Source: Verrucomicrobia subdivision 6 bacterium (GTDB lineage Bacteria; Verrucomicrobiota; Verrucomicrobiia; Methylacidiphilales; Verrucolacustridaceae). From it: DNA of 45,911 nucleotides. The stretch covers positions 1-45,911 of the forward strand of contig CANEUY010000003.1 of assembly GCA_947442065.1 (NCBI GenBank). Reading direction: 5' to 3'. Shown piece by piece: positions 15,569 to 22,681 of this stretch. Below the pieces are notes generated by a model. The model saw only the letters and a list, made by a program, of their open reading frames with translations, had not been told where the DNA came from and ran no database searches. Both the position numbers and the translations under genes were made by a program. Each line of letters begins with the position of its first letter. Position 1 is the stretch's first letter.

Positions 15569-15754
15569 TTACCAGCTCGCTTTCGTGACACCGGGAATTT
15601 CACCACGGAGAGCCATTTCGCGGAACTGAATACGACTCACTCCGAAACGCCGGATATAGCTACGCCGACGCCCTGTGATCGAGCACCGGTTATATTTCCG
15701 GGTCGAAAACTTCGGGGTTTTTTTCTGTTTAAGCCGCCAGCACTTCTTGGCCAT
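15569..15754 (-). CDS. rpsN: 30S ribosomal protein S14, short form without zinc ligands
   Basis: A 61-residue protein of exactly the length of the short zinc-type S14. Family blocks are '[13 protein letters not shown]', '[15 protein letters not shown]' and the invariant end '[11 protein letters not shown]'. Zinc-type S14 has CxxC at 24/27 and 40/43. Here 24 is Cys, but 27 is Thr, 40 Ser and 43 Gln, so the zinc site is gone although the scaffold is the short one. I chose the ATG at 15752-15754 ('MAKKCWRLK'), because it matches the family start. This puts the first 26 bases inside the end of rplE, in another frame. An upstream in-frame extension of 11 residues is possible but not family-like. 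Confidence 0.95.
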   Translation of the reverse strand: MAKKCWRLKQKKTPKFSTRKYNRCSITGRRRSYIRRFGVSRIQFREMALRGEIPGVTKASW

Positions 15755-16337
15755 GAGTATTCTCCTTGTTGCCGGTCTTGGCGGCATCCTGGGTTCGGAC
15801 GATGAAAGGCATGCCCATCAGCAAAAGCATTTCACGGGTTTCTTCCCTGTCTTTTCCTGACGTGACGAAAGTCACATCAAAACCCAAATTTCGCTTCACA
15901 CGATCAATTTCGATTTCGGGAAAAATGGAATGATCCTTCACACCCAAGGTGTACCCGCCGCGACCGTCAAACCCGCCATTCGGGATACCGCGAAAATCGC
16001 GAATTCTGGGAAGGGCCGCACGGATAAAGCGGAGAAGAAAATCATACATAATTTTTCCGCGCAGAGTCACCTTGCAGCCGATTTCCTGATTCAATCGCAA
16101 ATTGAAATTGGAAATGCTCTTTTTGGATCGTGTTTTGATCGGCTTCTGGCCTGTGATCGCGGTCAAGTCGTGGACAGCATCCTCCAGGGCCACCTTGATG
16201 TCGGTCACCGAACCGACTGAACAGTTTAGAACGATTTTCTCGAGCTTGGGAACCTGATGCCCATTTGTGTAGGCACGGCTCTTCATCATCGCCGGAACGA
16301 CGTGCTTCAAGTAGTGAACTTTGAGATCGTTTTCCAT
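15729..16337 (-). CDS. rplE: 50S ribosomal protein L5
   Basis: A 202-residue 5S rRNA-binding protein of the central protuberance. It shows '[18 protein letters not shown]', '[19 protein letters not shown]', '[19 protein letters not shown]', '[10 protein letters not shown]' and '[19 protein letters not shown]'. The C-terminus extends about 20 residues past the usual end ('[13 protein letters not shown]'), and this extension covers the rpsN start region, creating the 26-nt overlap. Confidence 0.98.
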   Translation of the reverse strand: MENDLKVHYLKHVVPAMMKSRAYTNGHQVPKLEKIVLNCSVGSVTDIKVALEDAVHDLTAITGQKPIKTRSKKSISNFNLRLNQEIGCKVTLRGKIMYDFLLRFIRAALPRIRDFRGIPNGGFDGRGGYTLGVKDHSIFPEIEIDRVKRNLGFDVTFVTSGKDREETREMLLLMGMPFIVRTQDAAKTGNKENTHGQEVLAA

Positions 16338-16340
16338 AAC

Positions 16341-16637
16341 TTACTTCTTCCCTTTGGCTTCCTTGGTCTTGGCCTTGGATTTCTTCTCCGTGCGAGAAGA
16401 TTTCGGACGGTTGACCAGGCGAAGATTCGAAATATGGATCGTTCCCTCCCGTTCCATGACTCCGCCCTTGGGATTGTCCTGTGTGGGGCGGATATGACGT
16501 TTAATCATATTCACTCCTTCAATCAAAGCCCGTGAGGAATCAGTCTTAATCTCAAGGACCTTCCCTTTACGGCCCTTCTGCGAACCGCTGATAACCTCTA
16601 CCTCGTCCCCTTTATGCACATGGAATCGGAATGTCAT
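16341..16637 (-). CDS. rplX: 50S ribosomal protein L24
   Basis: A 98-residue assembly initiator with the KOW motif 'VHKGDEVEVISGSQKGRKGK' and 'VLEIKTDSSRALIEGVNMIK', then 'RHIRPTQDNPKGGVMEREGT' and 'IHISNLRLVN'. The last 20 residues are Lys-rich ('KKSKAKTKEAKGKK'). I chose the ATG at 16635-16637 because the upstream in-frame stretch runs into rplN and is unlike the family. It lies 7 nt after rplN and 3 nt before rplE. Confidence 0.97.
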   Translation of the reverse strand: MTFRFHVHKGDEVEVISGSQKGRKGKVLEIKTDSSRALIEGVNMIKRHIRPTQDNPKGGVMEREGTIHISNLRLVNRPKSSRTEKKSKAKTKEAKGKK

Positions 16638-16644
16638 AAAAACC

Positions 16645-17010
16645 TCAGAGCACCTCCGGCGCCAACGAAACAATTTTCATGAAGTTCTTTTCCCGGAGTT
16701 CGCGGGCGACAGGTCCGAAAATACGTGTACCACGCGGATTAGAGTCCTTGTCGATGATCACGGCAGCATTACTGTCAAAACGGAGATAAGACCCGTCATT
16801 GCGGCGAATGGGGAACTTGGTCCGCACAATGACCGCACGCACCACTTCACTCTTTTTCACGGTACCATCGGGAGCGGCTTCCTTCACGTTGGCCGTGACG
16901 ATGTCGCCAATCTTTGCGATCAGGGTTTTGCGGCCAATCACACCGATCATCGTCGCTTTCCGGGCGCCGGTGTTGTCTGCGATGTTTAACCAGGAACGGA
17001 TCTGGATCAT
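16645..17010 (-). CDS. rplN: 50S ribosomal protein L14
   Basis: A 121-residue, highly conserved subunit-interface protein: '[20 protein letters not shown]', '[20 protein letters not shown]', '[20 protein letters not shown]' and '[20 protein letters not shown]'. It contacts L19 and 16S helix 14 and binds the silencing factor RsfS. The ATG at 17008-17010 overlaps the rpsQ stop as ATGA; a longer in-frame opening lies inside rpsQ and is rejected. Confidence 0.98.
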   Translation of the reverse strand: MIQIRSWLNIADNTGARKATMIGVIGRKTLIAKIGDIVTANVKEAAPDGTVKKSEVVRAVIVRTKFPIRRNDGSYLRFDSNAAVIIDKDSNPRGTRIFGPVARELREKNFMKIVSLAPEVL

Positions 17011-17297
17011 GACACAACCTCCAACGGTGCTTCGGCCTGCTTCACCACTTCCACAAGCTTCCAGCGCTTGAGCCGGCTGAGGGGACGACATTCAATAATC
17101 CGAACCGTGTCGCCTTCTTTAGCCTTCTTTTCCTCATCGTGGGCGTAAAACTTCTTCTGGAGACGGACAATCTTTTTGTATTTCGGGTGAGGCATGCGGC
17201 GTTCCACGCGGACCACGATGGTCTTCTCCATACGAGCGGAGATCACTTCACCGATTCTTTCCTTAAGGACGCTTTTGGATTCGGGTGTTACGCTCAT
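17007..17297 (-). CDS. rpsQ: 30S ribosomal protein S17
   Basis: A 96-residue 16S 5'-domain binder with '[20 protein letters not shown]', '[19 protein letters not shown]', '[20 protein letters not shown]' and 'KRWKLVEVV'. Both ends overlap neighbours by 4 nt: the ATG with the rpmC stop, the TGA with the rplN start. The C-terminal '[11 protein letters not shown]' is a short tail. Confidence 0.98.
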   Translation of the reverse strand: MSVTPESKSVLKERIGEVISARMEKTIVVRVERRMPHPKYKKIVRLQKKFYAHDEEKKAKEGDTVRIIECRPLSRLKRWKLVEVVKQAEAPLEVVS

Positions 17298-17503
17298 TTT
17301 TTGCCTTTCGTGCCAGCGATCCTGGATTCAGACCGTGCAGTCTCAATCCGTGCGATTGTTTTGCGGATCTCGCGAAGACGGGTGGGTTTCTCAACCTGTC
17401 CGACCTGCTGCTGAATGCGCAGCTGGAACCGTTCACGACGGAGTTCCTCCGCCTTGCGGTCCAACTCGGCGGGTTTCAATCCGCGAAATTCTTCAATCTT
17501 CAA
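17294..17503 (-). CDS. rpmC: 50S ribosomal protein L29
   Basis: A 69-residue two-helix protein at the tunnel exit: '[20 protein letters not shown]', '[20 protein letters not shown]' and '[15 protein letters not shown]'. The family start ('MKxxEL/FR') corresponds to a TTG at 17501-17503 rather than ATG. AAGGAAG lies 8 bases upstream, and the TTG shares bases with the rplP stop (TTGA overlap). An in-frame upstream extension exists inside rplP but is not family-like. The C-terminus is Lys-rich. Confidence 0.95.
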   Translation of the reverse strand: MKIEEFRGLKPAELDRKAEELRRERFQLRIQQQVGQVEKPTRLREIRKTIARIETARSESRIAGTKGKK

Positions 17504-17925
17504 AATACTAGCTTCCTTTCTCGGGTAATGAAACGAGTGGCCATCGGCAATTTGCTGGCGGCCAGTCGGAAACACTCCTTTGCATCAACTTCCAAAAGGC
17601 CGTCGAGCTCAAAAAGGATAGTCCCTGGTTTGATAACTGCCACCCAAAACTCAGGCTGCCCCTTCCCCTTCCCCATTCGCGTTTCAGGGGGACGGGCGGT
17701 GACCGACTTGTCCGGGAAGATCCGAATCCAGAGCTTCCCTTTTCGGTTCATGTTCCGGGTCAAAGCGACGCGGGCGGCTTCAATTTGAATATTGGTCAGC
17801 CAGCATCGTTCAAGGGACTGCAACCCGAAAGACCCGAAGGCCAGAGTAATACAACGGGTCGCAAAACCTTTGCGACTACCCCGCTGCGTCTTGCGGAATT
17901 TGACTCGTTTTGGAACAAGGGCCAT
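17500..17925 (-). CDS. rplP: 50S ribosomal protein L16
   Basis: A 141-residue protein at the A-site/5S region: '[16 protein letters not shown]', '[20 protein letters not shown]', '[20 protein letters not shown]', '[20 protein letters not shown]' and '[18 protein letters not shown]'. Met or Val-Pro start as usual. The 'ERCWLT' block, where most L16 have 'EPGWIT'-like sequence, is a mild divergence. It is coupled to rpmC by a 4-nt overlap. Confidence 0.98.
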   Translation of the reverse strand: MALVPKRVKFRKTQRGSRKGFATRCITLAFGSFGLQSLERCWLTNIQIEAARVALTRNMNRKGKLWIRIFPDKSVTARPPETRMGKGKGQPEFWVAVIKPGTILFELDGLLEVDAKECFRLAASKLPMATRFITRERKLVF

Positions 17926-17943
17926 AGAATAAAAACCGGCTCT

Positions 17944-18576
17944 TTAAGCCGACTCCTCCGGTAAACAAATCCAAACTTTTACACCAATCTTGCCTGCAAC
18001 GGTATGGGCTTCGGCAAATCCATAATCAATGTTGGCCCGGAGTGTATGTAGAGGAACCTTCCCCTCGTGATATTGCTCGGTCCTGGCAATTTCACCACCT
18101 CCCAAGCGACCTCCCACACGGACTTTAACGCCAGCGGCGCCAAAATCCAGGGTGGTCTGAAGTGCCTTTTTCATCGCCCTGCGGAAGGAAACGCGCCGTT
18201 CCAACTGAAGAGCAATGTTTTCAGCCACCAACTGGGCATCCAATTCAGGGTTCTTGATCTCTTTAACATCAATCAGCAATTCCCGATTCGGGGTCAAAGC
18301 CTGGGTATCTTCCCGCAACTTATCCAGCTCACTGGCTTTTCTGCCGATTACCAGTCCAGGTCGCGCAGTATGCAGGGTCACACGGACACGATTCGAGGCC
18401 CGCTCAATAACAACCTTTGAAATAGCGGCACTCTCCAGACGCTTCTTAATAAAATTCCTGATCTGAAAATCCTCGTGAAGGAAGATCGGAAAATTCTTCT
18501 TGTTGGCATACCAGACGGAACTCCAGTTCCTCCGGACGGGAAGCCGAAAACCTATTGGATGAGTCTTTTGTCCCAT
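17944..18576 (-). CDS. rpsC: 30S ribosomal protein S3
   Basis: A 210-residue mRNA-entry protein with helicase contribution: '[20 protein letters not shown]', the KH domain '[20 protein letters not shown]' and the C-terminal '[20 protein letters not shown]' with '[20 protein letters not shown]' and '[10 protein letters not shown]'. It ends close to the minimum length for the family, without the basic tail some S3 proteins carry. Follows rplV by 6 nt. Confidence 0.98.
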   Translation of the reverse strand: MGQKTHPIGFRLPVRRNWSSVWYANKKNFPIFLHEDFQIRNFIKKRLESAAISKVVIERASNRVRVTLHTARPGLVIGRKASELDKLREDTQALTPNRELLIDVKEIKNPELDAQLVAENIALQLERRVSFRRAMKKALQTTLDFGAAGVKVRVGGRLGGGEIARTEQYHEGKVPLHTLRANIDYGFAEAHTVAGKIGVKVWICLPEESA

Positions 18577-18582
18577 AACTTT

Positions 18583-18999
18583 CTATGCCTTCGACGCGGC
18601 CTTGGCCTTCGTCCCTTTCTTTTCCTTTTTCACCGGGTTTAATTCTTCCTCCGACATCTCTTTCAGGGTGATGCGGATATGGCTGGTCCGTTTCCGGATC
18701 GGCCCCGCACTGCCGCGCGCCTTGGGTTGAAAACGATGGAAAGTGGAGCCTTCCCCAACCATAACCTCGTGCACCAAGAGTTTGTCGGCAGGAATCGAAT
18801 GATTGTTCTCCCCGTTAGCAATGGCCGAACGCAAAGTTTGAAGCAACAACCTTGCCGATTTTTGCGGGGCAAAGCTGAGACGGGCATCGGCCTCCTTCAC
18901 GGACAAGCCACGCATCGCCCGGGCGATATCACGGATTTTAAAGGCCGACATGCGGGCGTATTTCATTTCAGCACGAGCGGTACGGATTTCGTTTTTCAT
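18583..18999 (-). CDS. rplV: 50S ribosomal protein L22
   Basis: A 138-residue protein lining the exit tunnel: 'AEMKYARMSAFKIRDIARAM', 'LSFAPQKSARLLLQTLRSA', 'IANGENNHSIPADKLLVHEV' and the tunnel-loop region 'RFQPKARGSAGPIRKRTSHI' then 'RITLKE'. The final 25 residues are a Lys/Ala tail. The ATG (18997-18999) overlaps the stop of the inserted exported-protein gene as ATGA, so L22 synthesis is probably coupled to that unrelated protein instead of S19. Confidence 0.98.
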   Translation of the reverse strand: MKNEIRTARAEMKYARMSAFKIRDIARAMRGLSVKEADARLSFAPQKSARLLLQTLRSAIANGENNHSIPADKLLVHEVMVGEGSTFHRFQPKARGSAGPIRKRTSHIRITLKEMSEEELNPVKKEKKGTKAKAASKA

Positions 19000-19643
19000 T
19001 TTTGCGCCAAGACCGACACGCGGTCTCCTACTTGAATTTGAATGCCATTGTTGAGTTGTTCAGGAAGACCGGCGGAAACCAATTCACGAACTTCCAAGAG
19101 GCGGCAGCTACCGACCACTTTATCCCCACGTAAAATACGGAACGGCATTCCTTCCCGGGCACCTTGACGGCTGCCGAGATTCAGGACAATGGCCTGTTGA
19201 TTCTTATCCACAGCCACCACCTGTGCATCCGTCAACCCTGACGCGAGTGCCCTGGGTGCATTTCGGGCCATCAGGGCGTCCAAAGACCGTTTGGCGGATT
19301 CAAACTCTCCCCGGGCTGCGGCTTTCTTCGCAGGGAGCGATTCCCCAGCCCAAGTCACAGCCGCATGAGTGACAGCTTTCACCTGTTCGAGCACTTCCCG
19401 AGAAAATTGCTCGGCCCGGATCAGTTCACCGGACAAACGGGCGACTTTATCCTGACTGTCCCGAACATCATCACTCAACGTGGCCAAGCCGAGAAGTTCG
19501 TCCCGGCGCTGCAATTGGAGCCACGCCTCGCGGTAGGCTTTCGCCTCGGCCTGTGCCATATAAAGTTCGTCCGCTTTTCCTTGCGGAAGCTCATGGGCCC
19601 AGGCCCCTGCGGAAAGCAGAAAAACGAGAGAGAGAAATTTCAT
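18996..19643 (-). CDS. predicted exported protein inserted in the S10 operon
   Basis: I do not recognise an assigned family for this 215-residue protein. It starts with a classical signal peptide ('[16 protein letters not shown]', likely cleavage before His17). Residues 22-130 are helical and Ala/Glu/Arg-rich, probably coiled coil. Residues 137-213 form a beta-rich module: 'AQVVAVDKNQQAIVLNLGSR', 'QGAREGMPFRILRGDKVVGS' and 'GIQIQVGDRVSVLAQK'. That order (value/identity strand, G-x-x-x-G-x-x-x-G turn, final GD-V) resembles FlgT C-terminal-like or similar small beta-barrels; this is inference. It sits between rpsS and rplV. The start shares one base with the rpsS stop (TAATG) and the stop overlaps rplV by 4 nt, so it is translated in series with ribosomal proteins. 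No ribosomal role is evident. Confidence 0.85.
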   Translation of the reverse strand: MKFLSLVFLLSAGAWAHELPQGKADELYMAQAEAKAYREAWLQLQRRDELLGLATLSDDVRDSQDKVARLSGELIRAEQFSREVLEQVKAVTHAAVTWAGESLPAKKAAARGEFESAKRSLDALMARNAPRALASGLTDAQVVAVDKNQQAIVLNLGSRQGAREGMPFRILRGDKVVGSCRLLEVRELVSAGLPEQLNNGIQIQVGDRVSVLAQK

Positions 19644-19918
19644 TACTTCGTCACCTTCTCCGTATGACCGCCGTGTTTCTTAAAGATCCGAGTCGGGGAA
19701 AATTCCCCCAAGCGATGACCGACCATGTTCTCGGTCACAAACACGGGATTGAATGCCTTCCCATTGTGAACAAGAAATGTGTGTCCGACAAATTCAGGCG
19801 AAATCATGGAGCGTCGAGACCAAGTCTTGATCGGCTTCTTGGCACCCGCGCCTATTTTCTGAACTTTGACGAGCAAGTGATCGTCAATGAAAGGACCTTT
19901 TTTCAGACTGCGACTCAT
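19643..19918 (-). CDS. rpsS: 30S ribosomal protein S19
   Basis: A 91-residue head protein contacting tRNA and S13: '[20 protein letters not shown]', '[20 protein letters not shown]' and '[20 protein letters not shown]' then 'KHGGHTEK'. I chose the ATG at 19916-19918 (family start), which overlaps the rplB stop as ATGA. The frame is open further upstream within rplB but is unlike S19. The TAA shares a base with the ATG of the following exported-protein gene. Confidence 0.98.
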   Translation of the reverse strand: MSRSLKKGPFIDDHLLVKVQKIGAGAKKPIKTWSRRSMISPEFVGHTFLVHNGKAFNPVFVTENMVGHRLGEFSPTRIFKKHGGHTEKVTK

Positions 19919-20766
19919 GAGGATCTCTTCTTTCTCCGGTCTTCGACGATGAACCGGTTCGAGGGCTTGTGACGATGACGTGTCTTGAGACCTTTGGCCA
20001 ACTGACCCCAAGGCGAGACAGGGTGCTGGCGACCGCCACCCCCCTTACTCTTGCCCTGCCCTCCACCCATAGGATGATCAACAGGATTCATCACCATTCC
20101 ACGGGTATGAGGACGACGACCAAGCCAGCGACCACGGCCGGCTTTTCCTAGGCTCACTTTTTCATGGGAGATATTTCCTACCTGCCCCACCGTGGCATAG
20201 CAGTCGGCGTGCAAACGACGTAGTTCGCCGGAAGGAAGACGGATGAGTGCGTAATCCTTGTCGATTGCGGTACAAATGGCCGCCGCACCGGCGGAACGCA
20301 CCATCTGAGCACCGCGGCCCGGGACGATTTCGAGATTATGCAAAGGCAATCCCTGGGGAATCACCCGAAGTGGAAGTGAATTTCCAACTTCTGCGGGAAC
20401 CGAAGCTCCAGAAGCAATCGTTGCACCCACCTTCAACCCGTCGGGCGCGAGAATATAGGCTCGATCGTTAACTCCGTATTCGACCAAGGCAATCCGGGCT
20501 GAGCGGTTGGGATCATACTGGATGCCCACAACCTTCCCGGCTTTGGTCCGTTTGCGGCGATTCCATTCGATAATACGATACTGTTTCTTGTGGCCCCCTC
20601 CGCGATGCCGAGAAGTCATCCGGCCATGCGCGTTTCTTCCGCCCGTCCTGCGCTTGATTTCCATCAAGGAACGTTCGGGTGCGGAATCCGGAGTCAACTC
20701 CGAGAAATCATGGAGTTGGGTAAAACGCAGCGAGGGTGTGAGGGGGCGGAATTCTTTAAGGGCCAT
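19915..20766 (-). CDS. rplB: 50S ribosomal protein L2
   Basis: A 283-residue protein needed for subunit association and peptidyl transfer: '[20 protein letters not shown]', '[10 protein letters not shown]', '[11 protein letters not shown]', '[20 protein letters not shown]', 'RKAGR'-type '[20 protein letters not shown]' and '[20 protein letters not shown]'. His in '[10 protein letters not shown]' is the conserved histidine near the active centre. Normal length. Follows rplW by 11 nt. Confidence 0.98.
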   Translation of the reverse strand: MALKEFRPLTPSLRFTQLHDFSELTPDSAPERSLMEIKRRTGGRNAHGRMTSRHRGGGHKKQYRIIEWNRRKRTKAGKVVGIQYDPNRSARIALVEYGVNDRAYILAPDGLKVGATIASGASVPAEVGNSLPLRVIPQGLPLHNLEIVPGRGAQMVRSAGAAAICTAIDKDYALIRLPSGELRRLHADCYATVGQVGNISHEKVSLGKAGRGRWLGRRPHTRGMVMNPVDHPMGGGQGKSKGGGGRQHPVSPWGQLAKGLKTRHRHKPSNRFIVEDRRKKRSS

Positions 20767-20777
20767 ATTCGTGTTTC

Positions 20778-21062
20778 CTAGGCGATTTCGATCTTCTGGC
20801 CTTCGGCCAGCGTCACGATGGCGCGCTTGCTGTGGTTAGTTCTTCCGGGTTCACCACGTCGGGAACGGCGTGCCTTCCCTTGGCGGCGCATGGTGTTAAC
20901 TCGTACAACTTTTTTACCAAACAAGGCGGTGATCGCCTGCCGGATCTCCAACTTGGTGGCATCCGGGGCCACATCAAACAGATACTGGTTGTGAGCCGAG
21001 GCCAACCGCGTGCCTTTTTCAGATATCCGAGGACGAAAAATTACTTCGGTAGGTTGTCTCAT
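20778..21062 (-). CDS. rplW: 50S ribosomal protein L23
   Basis: A 94-residue tunnel-exit protein that docks trigger factor and SRP. It has 'FRPRISEKGTRLASAHNQYL', 'FDVAPDATKLEIRQAITALF', 'GKKVVRVNTMRRQGKARRSR' and 'KRAIVTLAEGQKIEI'. Glu in 'ISEKG' corresponds to the trigger-factor contact region. I chose the ATG at 21060-21062, overlapping the rplD stop as ATGA; a longer opening lies inside rplD. Confidence 0.97.
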   Translation of the reverse strand: MRQPTEVIFRPRISEKGTRLASAHNQYLFDVAPDATKLEIRQAITALFGKKVVRVNTMRRQGKARRSRRGEPGRTNHSKRAIVTLAEGQKIEIA

Positions 21063-21700
21063 GACGCGGACTCCTCTTTGGACTTCGCATGAAGCCGGGT
21101 GCCGAGCTCTTTCCAAGCCTCTTCCGATACCCAAACTTGCCGACGACGAAGCAGATCCTCCGCATTGACCTCACGGGCGGGACGAACATCCACTTCCCGA
21201 AGATTTCCGGCGGCCTTGAGGAGAATGTTTTCCGGTTTCGAAAGAATCAGCAAAACAGAAAGCGGCAACCCCGCATCCTTAAGCCAGGCAATCAACTCTT
21301 TGGTCTTGGGAGCTTTCAATGTGGGTTTGGCACCGGTATGGAGTTTCCCTTGGGTCGCCAAGTCGCTGATCGCCCGACGAAGGGCGGTACGCAACACGGT
21401 TTTTGGAATATCTTTCCGGTAGCTACGCGGATGCGGACCAAAGGCCACACCACCACCACGCCATACAGGCGAAGATTTGTAACCGGCGCGAGCCCGGCCC
21501 GTCCCCTTTTGATTCCAGGGCTTTGCTCCGGAAAGATCCACGGTCCCCTTGGTCTTGGTGGAATGGGTTCCGGCACGACGGGCTGCACGATAAGCTGTCA
21601 CCGCCTCGTGAAGAGCCTGACTGGCCTTCCGATTTTTAAAGAGTTCGACCCCGAGAGCCTTCTCGGCGGCACTTAGGTTAATAGGTTTCGCTGCGCTCAT
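21059..21700 (-). CDS. rplD: 50S ribosomal protein L4
   Basis: A 213-residue L4 with its globular domain and tunnel loop: 'LFKNRKASQALHEAVTAYRA', 'ARRAGTHSTKTKGTVDLSGA' and 'KPWNQKGTGRARAGYKSSPV' followed by 'WRGGGVAFGPHPRSYRKDIP'. L4 also represses the S10 operon in E. coli. Slightly divergent C-terminus with 'VWVSEEAWKELGTRL'. Adjacent to rplC (7 nt). Confidence 0.97.
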   Translation of the reverse strand: MSAAKPINLSAAEKALGVELFKNRKASQALHEAVTAYRAARRAGTHSTKTKGTVDLSGAKPWNQKGTGRARAGYKSSPVWRGGGVAFGPHPRSYRKDIPKTVLRTALRRAISDLATQGKLHTGAKPTLKAPKTKELIAWLKDAGLPLSVLLILSKPENILLKAAGNLREVDVRPAREVNAEDLLRRRQVWVSEEAWKELGTRLHAKSKEESAS

Positions 21701-21707
21701 GGGATAA

Positions 21708-22352
21708 TCAGGCCTTCACCGGTTCTTTGATCGCATCGCGTACGATCACCACGCTGCCATTGGCGCCGGGAATGGCCCCACGGACAAGAATCAGTTTTTC
21801 GTTTTCCCGAACCTGCATGACCTTCAAATTTTGGATAGTGCAATTGTCCAAACCAAGATGACCCGGCATCCCCGCGTTTTTGTACACACGTCCGGGAGTG
21901 GACCTACAACCGATCGCACCGTTCCGTCGATGCGTGGTGGAACCGTGGGCATCGGCTTGTCCGGCATAGTTGTGCTTCCGCATAACCCCATGAAAGCCCT
22001 TTCCTTTGGAAAGCCCCAAAACATCGACCAACTGCCCCGCCTTAAAGCGAGTCACAGCGACTTCAGCACCCACCGCCAAATCGGACGGAGCCGCCCGGAA
22101 TTGACGGAGAACCAGCGGGTTTTTTCTTCCGGCTTTTTCAAAGGCAACCCTCTGGGGTTTGTTGGTGCGGGAAGCCTTACGCTCTCCCATTCCCAAAACA
22201 ACGGCTTTCACACGGCTTTTCTCGGGAGTCCGAACCTCATAAACCGTGTTCGGCTCAGCCGAAATGACCGTGACGGCAGTCGCCTGCCCCTGATCATCAT
22301 AGATCCGGGTCATTCCGACTTTTTTTCCGATCATGCCAAAACGTTCGATCAT
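21708..22352 (-). CDS. rplC: 50S ribosomal protein L3
   Basis: A 214-residue assembly initiator: 'GMIGKKVGMTRIYDDQGQAT', 'LSKGKGFHGVMRKHNYAGQA', 'DAHGSTTHRRNGAIGCRSTP' and 'GRVYKNAGMPGHLGLDNCTI'. The Gln methylated in E. coli L3 lies in the 'GQ' region near the central extension. Met1 and Met7 are both possible starts; the first is 17 nt after rpsJ. Confidence 0.97.
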   Translation of the reverse strand: MIERFGMIGKKVGMTRIYDDQGQATAVTVISAEPNTVYEVRTPEKSRVKAVVLGMGERKASRTNKPQRVAFEKAGRKNPLVLRQFRAAPSDLAVGAEVAVTRFKAGQLVDVLGLSKGKGFHGVMRKHNYAGQADAHGSTTHRRNGAIGCRSTPGRVYKNAGMPGHLGLDNCTIQNLKVMQVRENEKLILVRGAIPGANGSVVIVRDAIKEPVKA

Positions 22353-22369
22353 GGATAAGGTTCCTTAGG

Positions 22370-22678
22370 TTAAATCTTAATGGTGATGTCGACTCCGGCG
22401 GGGAGGTTCAGCTTCTTCAGCTCGTCCACCGTCTTGCCGGAGGGTTCAAGAATATCCAAGAGCCGCTTGTGGGTCCGGATTTCAAACTGTTCCATGCTTT
22501 TTTTGTCGCAATGTGGAGAACGGTTCACCGTGTAGCGCTCCACCTTGGTGGGCAAAGGGATCGGCCCTGCCACCCGCGAACCCGTGCGGGATGCGGTTTC
22601 GGAAATCTCCCCCGCCGCCTTGTCGAGAAGACGATAATCAAAGGATTTTAAACGGATGCGGATGCGTGTTGCGGCCAT
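22370..22678 (-). CDS. rpsJ: 30S ribosomal protein S10 (NusE)
   Basis: A 102-residue head protein also serving as NusE in antitermination complexes with NusB and NusG. '[20 protein letters not shown]', '[20 protein letters not shown]' and '[20 protein letters not shown]' are diagnostic. 'CDKKS' is a small variation of the common 'HVNKDSR/DKKSREQ' region. It follows fusA by only 3 nt, joining the str and S10 operons directly. Confidence 0.98.
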   Translation of the reverse strand: MAATRIRIRLKSFDYRLLDKAAGEISETASRTGSRVAGPIPLPTKVERYTVNRSPHCDKKSMEQFEIRTHKRLLDILEPSGKTVDELKKLNLPAGVDITIKI

Positions 22679-22681
22679 AGG

